Positions 5,970-6,322 of a stretch of 6,322 nucleotides of DNA are shown in pieces. The notes under the pieces were generated by a model, which worked only from the letters and a program-made list of their open reading frames with translations, did not search any database and had not been told where the DNA came from. A program made the translations under genes and the position numbers. The stretch covers positions 187 through 6,508 of the forward strand of contig DPSW01000052.1 of NCBI GenBank assembly GCA_003527145.1. The letters run 5' to 3'. How positions within the stretch are numbered: the first letter of the stretch is position 1; every line of letters starts with the position of its first letter. Source of the stretch: Clostridiaceae bacterium. GTDB lineage: Bacteria > Bacillota > Clostridia > Lutisporales > Lutisporaceae.

Positions 5970-6004
5970 AACAATATCCCCCCCATGGGGGATATTGTTA
6001 TTAT
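5965..6004 (+). promoter_or_regulatory. 18-bp perfect palindrome, candidate operator or 5' hairpin for the MATE gene
   Basis: The arm at 5965-5982 (ATAATAACAATATCCCCC) is exactly complementary to 5987-6004, with a 4-base CCAT centre. It overlaps the -10 box and the predicted transcription start. As DNA it could be the operator of a dimeric repressor. As RNA, a transcript starting near 5976 would keep only the inner part (ATCCCCC with GGGGGAT), which would form a 5'-end hairpin ending just before the SD. Read from upstream it could also terminate the preceding operon, though the tail is only moderately T-rich. Confidence 0.6.
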
Positions 6005-6019
6005 GGGGGCAGATATGAT

Positions 6020-6322
6020 ATGGAGAATAAATCGGTCTTTTTCAAAGGATTCGACAAAAAAAGTTGTATAACCATAATGGCTTTAGCTTTTCCGGCAATG
6101 GTTGAAAATATCTTGCAGGTTTTGATCGGCGTTGCGGATACATACTTTGTAGGGAAAATCGGAACTGAAGCTATAGCCGGGGTTGGAGTCACAAATTTAA
6201 TCATGAATATTTACATTGCTTTTTTTCTGGCTCTGGGAGTAGGCACTACTGCTATTGTATCGAGAAATATTGGCGCAGGTAACATTGAAGATGCTAATAA
6301 TGCAGTGAAGCAGTCATTTATA
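6020..6322 (+). CDS. MATE-family multidrug/sodium-coupled efflux pump, N-terminal part
   Basis: Partial gene: 101 codons run open to the window end, about a quarter of a typical MATE protein of roughly 450 residues. It is an inner-membrane antiporter family that exports drugs and metabolites using Na+ or H+ gradients. The N-terminus is short and polar (MENKSVFFKGFDKKS), then the first span contains the signature ALAFPAMVENILQVLIGVAD (21-40) and TYFVGKIGTEAIAGVGVTN (41-59). The second span follows with ALGVGTTAIVSRNIGAGN (71-88), whose SRNIGAG matches the loop conserved in this family. The start ATG 6020 is preceded by GGGGG (6005-6009), 10 bases away, just outside the palindrome. Another ATG at 6015 is in a different frame that closes soon. 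It has its own promoter, so it is probably a separate transcription unit from the operon upstream. Substrate unknown. Confidence 0.92.
   Translation, partial: MENKSVFFKGFDKKSCITIMALAFPAMVENILQVLIGVADTYFVGKIGTEAIAGVGVTNLIMNIYIAFFLALGVGTTAIVSRNIGAGNIEDANNAVKQSFI

Overview
The window looks like a piece of an AT-rich, low-GC Gram-positive chromosome, most likely from a member of the Clostridia. Three things suggest this: the base composition, the strong purine-rich Shine-Dalgarno (SD) sites with TTG or GTG alternatives, and the gene families present. Every gene I can support is on the + strand. I see no tRNA, rRNA, CRISPR array, transposase, phage gene or recognisable attachment site. This is inference from the sequence alone; no search was run.

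Layout. (1) 5-1516: an AraC-type DNA-binding domain fused to a large C-terminal domain that resembles the BtrH N-terminal / C39-peptidase-like family. A terminator-like hairpin follows. (2) 1640-2633: a candidate promoter and a second AraC-type regulator, fused to a GyrI-like effector-binding domain. (3) 2634-2864: a gene-poor spacer with a perfect 11-bp hairpin and a 7-codon mini-ORF behind a very strong SD. (4) 2865-3326: a pyridoxamine-phosphate-oxidase-like flavoprotein. Its stop codon overlaps (ATGA) a short reading frame that appears broken by one extra base. (5) 3471-5803: four tightly spaced genes that look like one operon: GNAT acetyltransferase, small multi-pass membrane protein, second GNAT acetyltransferase, DinB-like protein. 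(6) 5941-6322: a good sigma-A-type promoter overlapped by an 18-bp palindrome, then the first 101 codons of a MATE-family efflux pump that runs off the window end.

Together the genes resemble a cluster for sensing and handling small molecules: two one-component regulators with C-terminal ligand domains, two N-acetyltransferases, a possible thiol-transferase-like DinB protein, a flavin-dependent oxidoreductase-like protein and a multidrug-type exporter. Regulation of the later genes by the AraC proteins is only a guess from proximity. The most interesting observations are two. First, both AraC fusions carry a good SD and an in-frame start codon at the boundary between DNA-binding and ligand domains, so each could also make a free ligand-binding protein. 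Second, the MATE promoter has a large palindrome across its -10 and start region. I did not find a clearly new multi-gene system.
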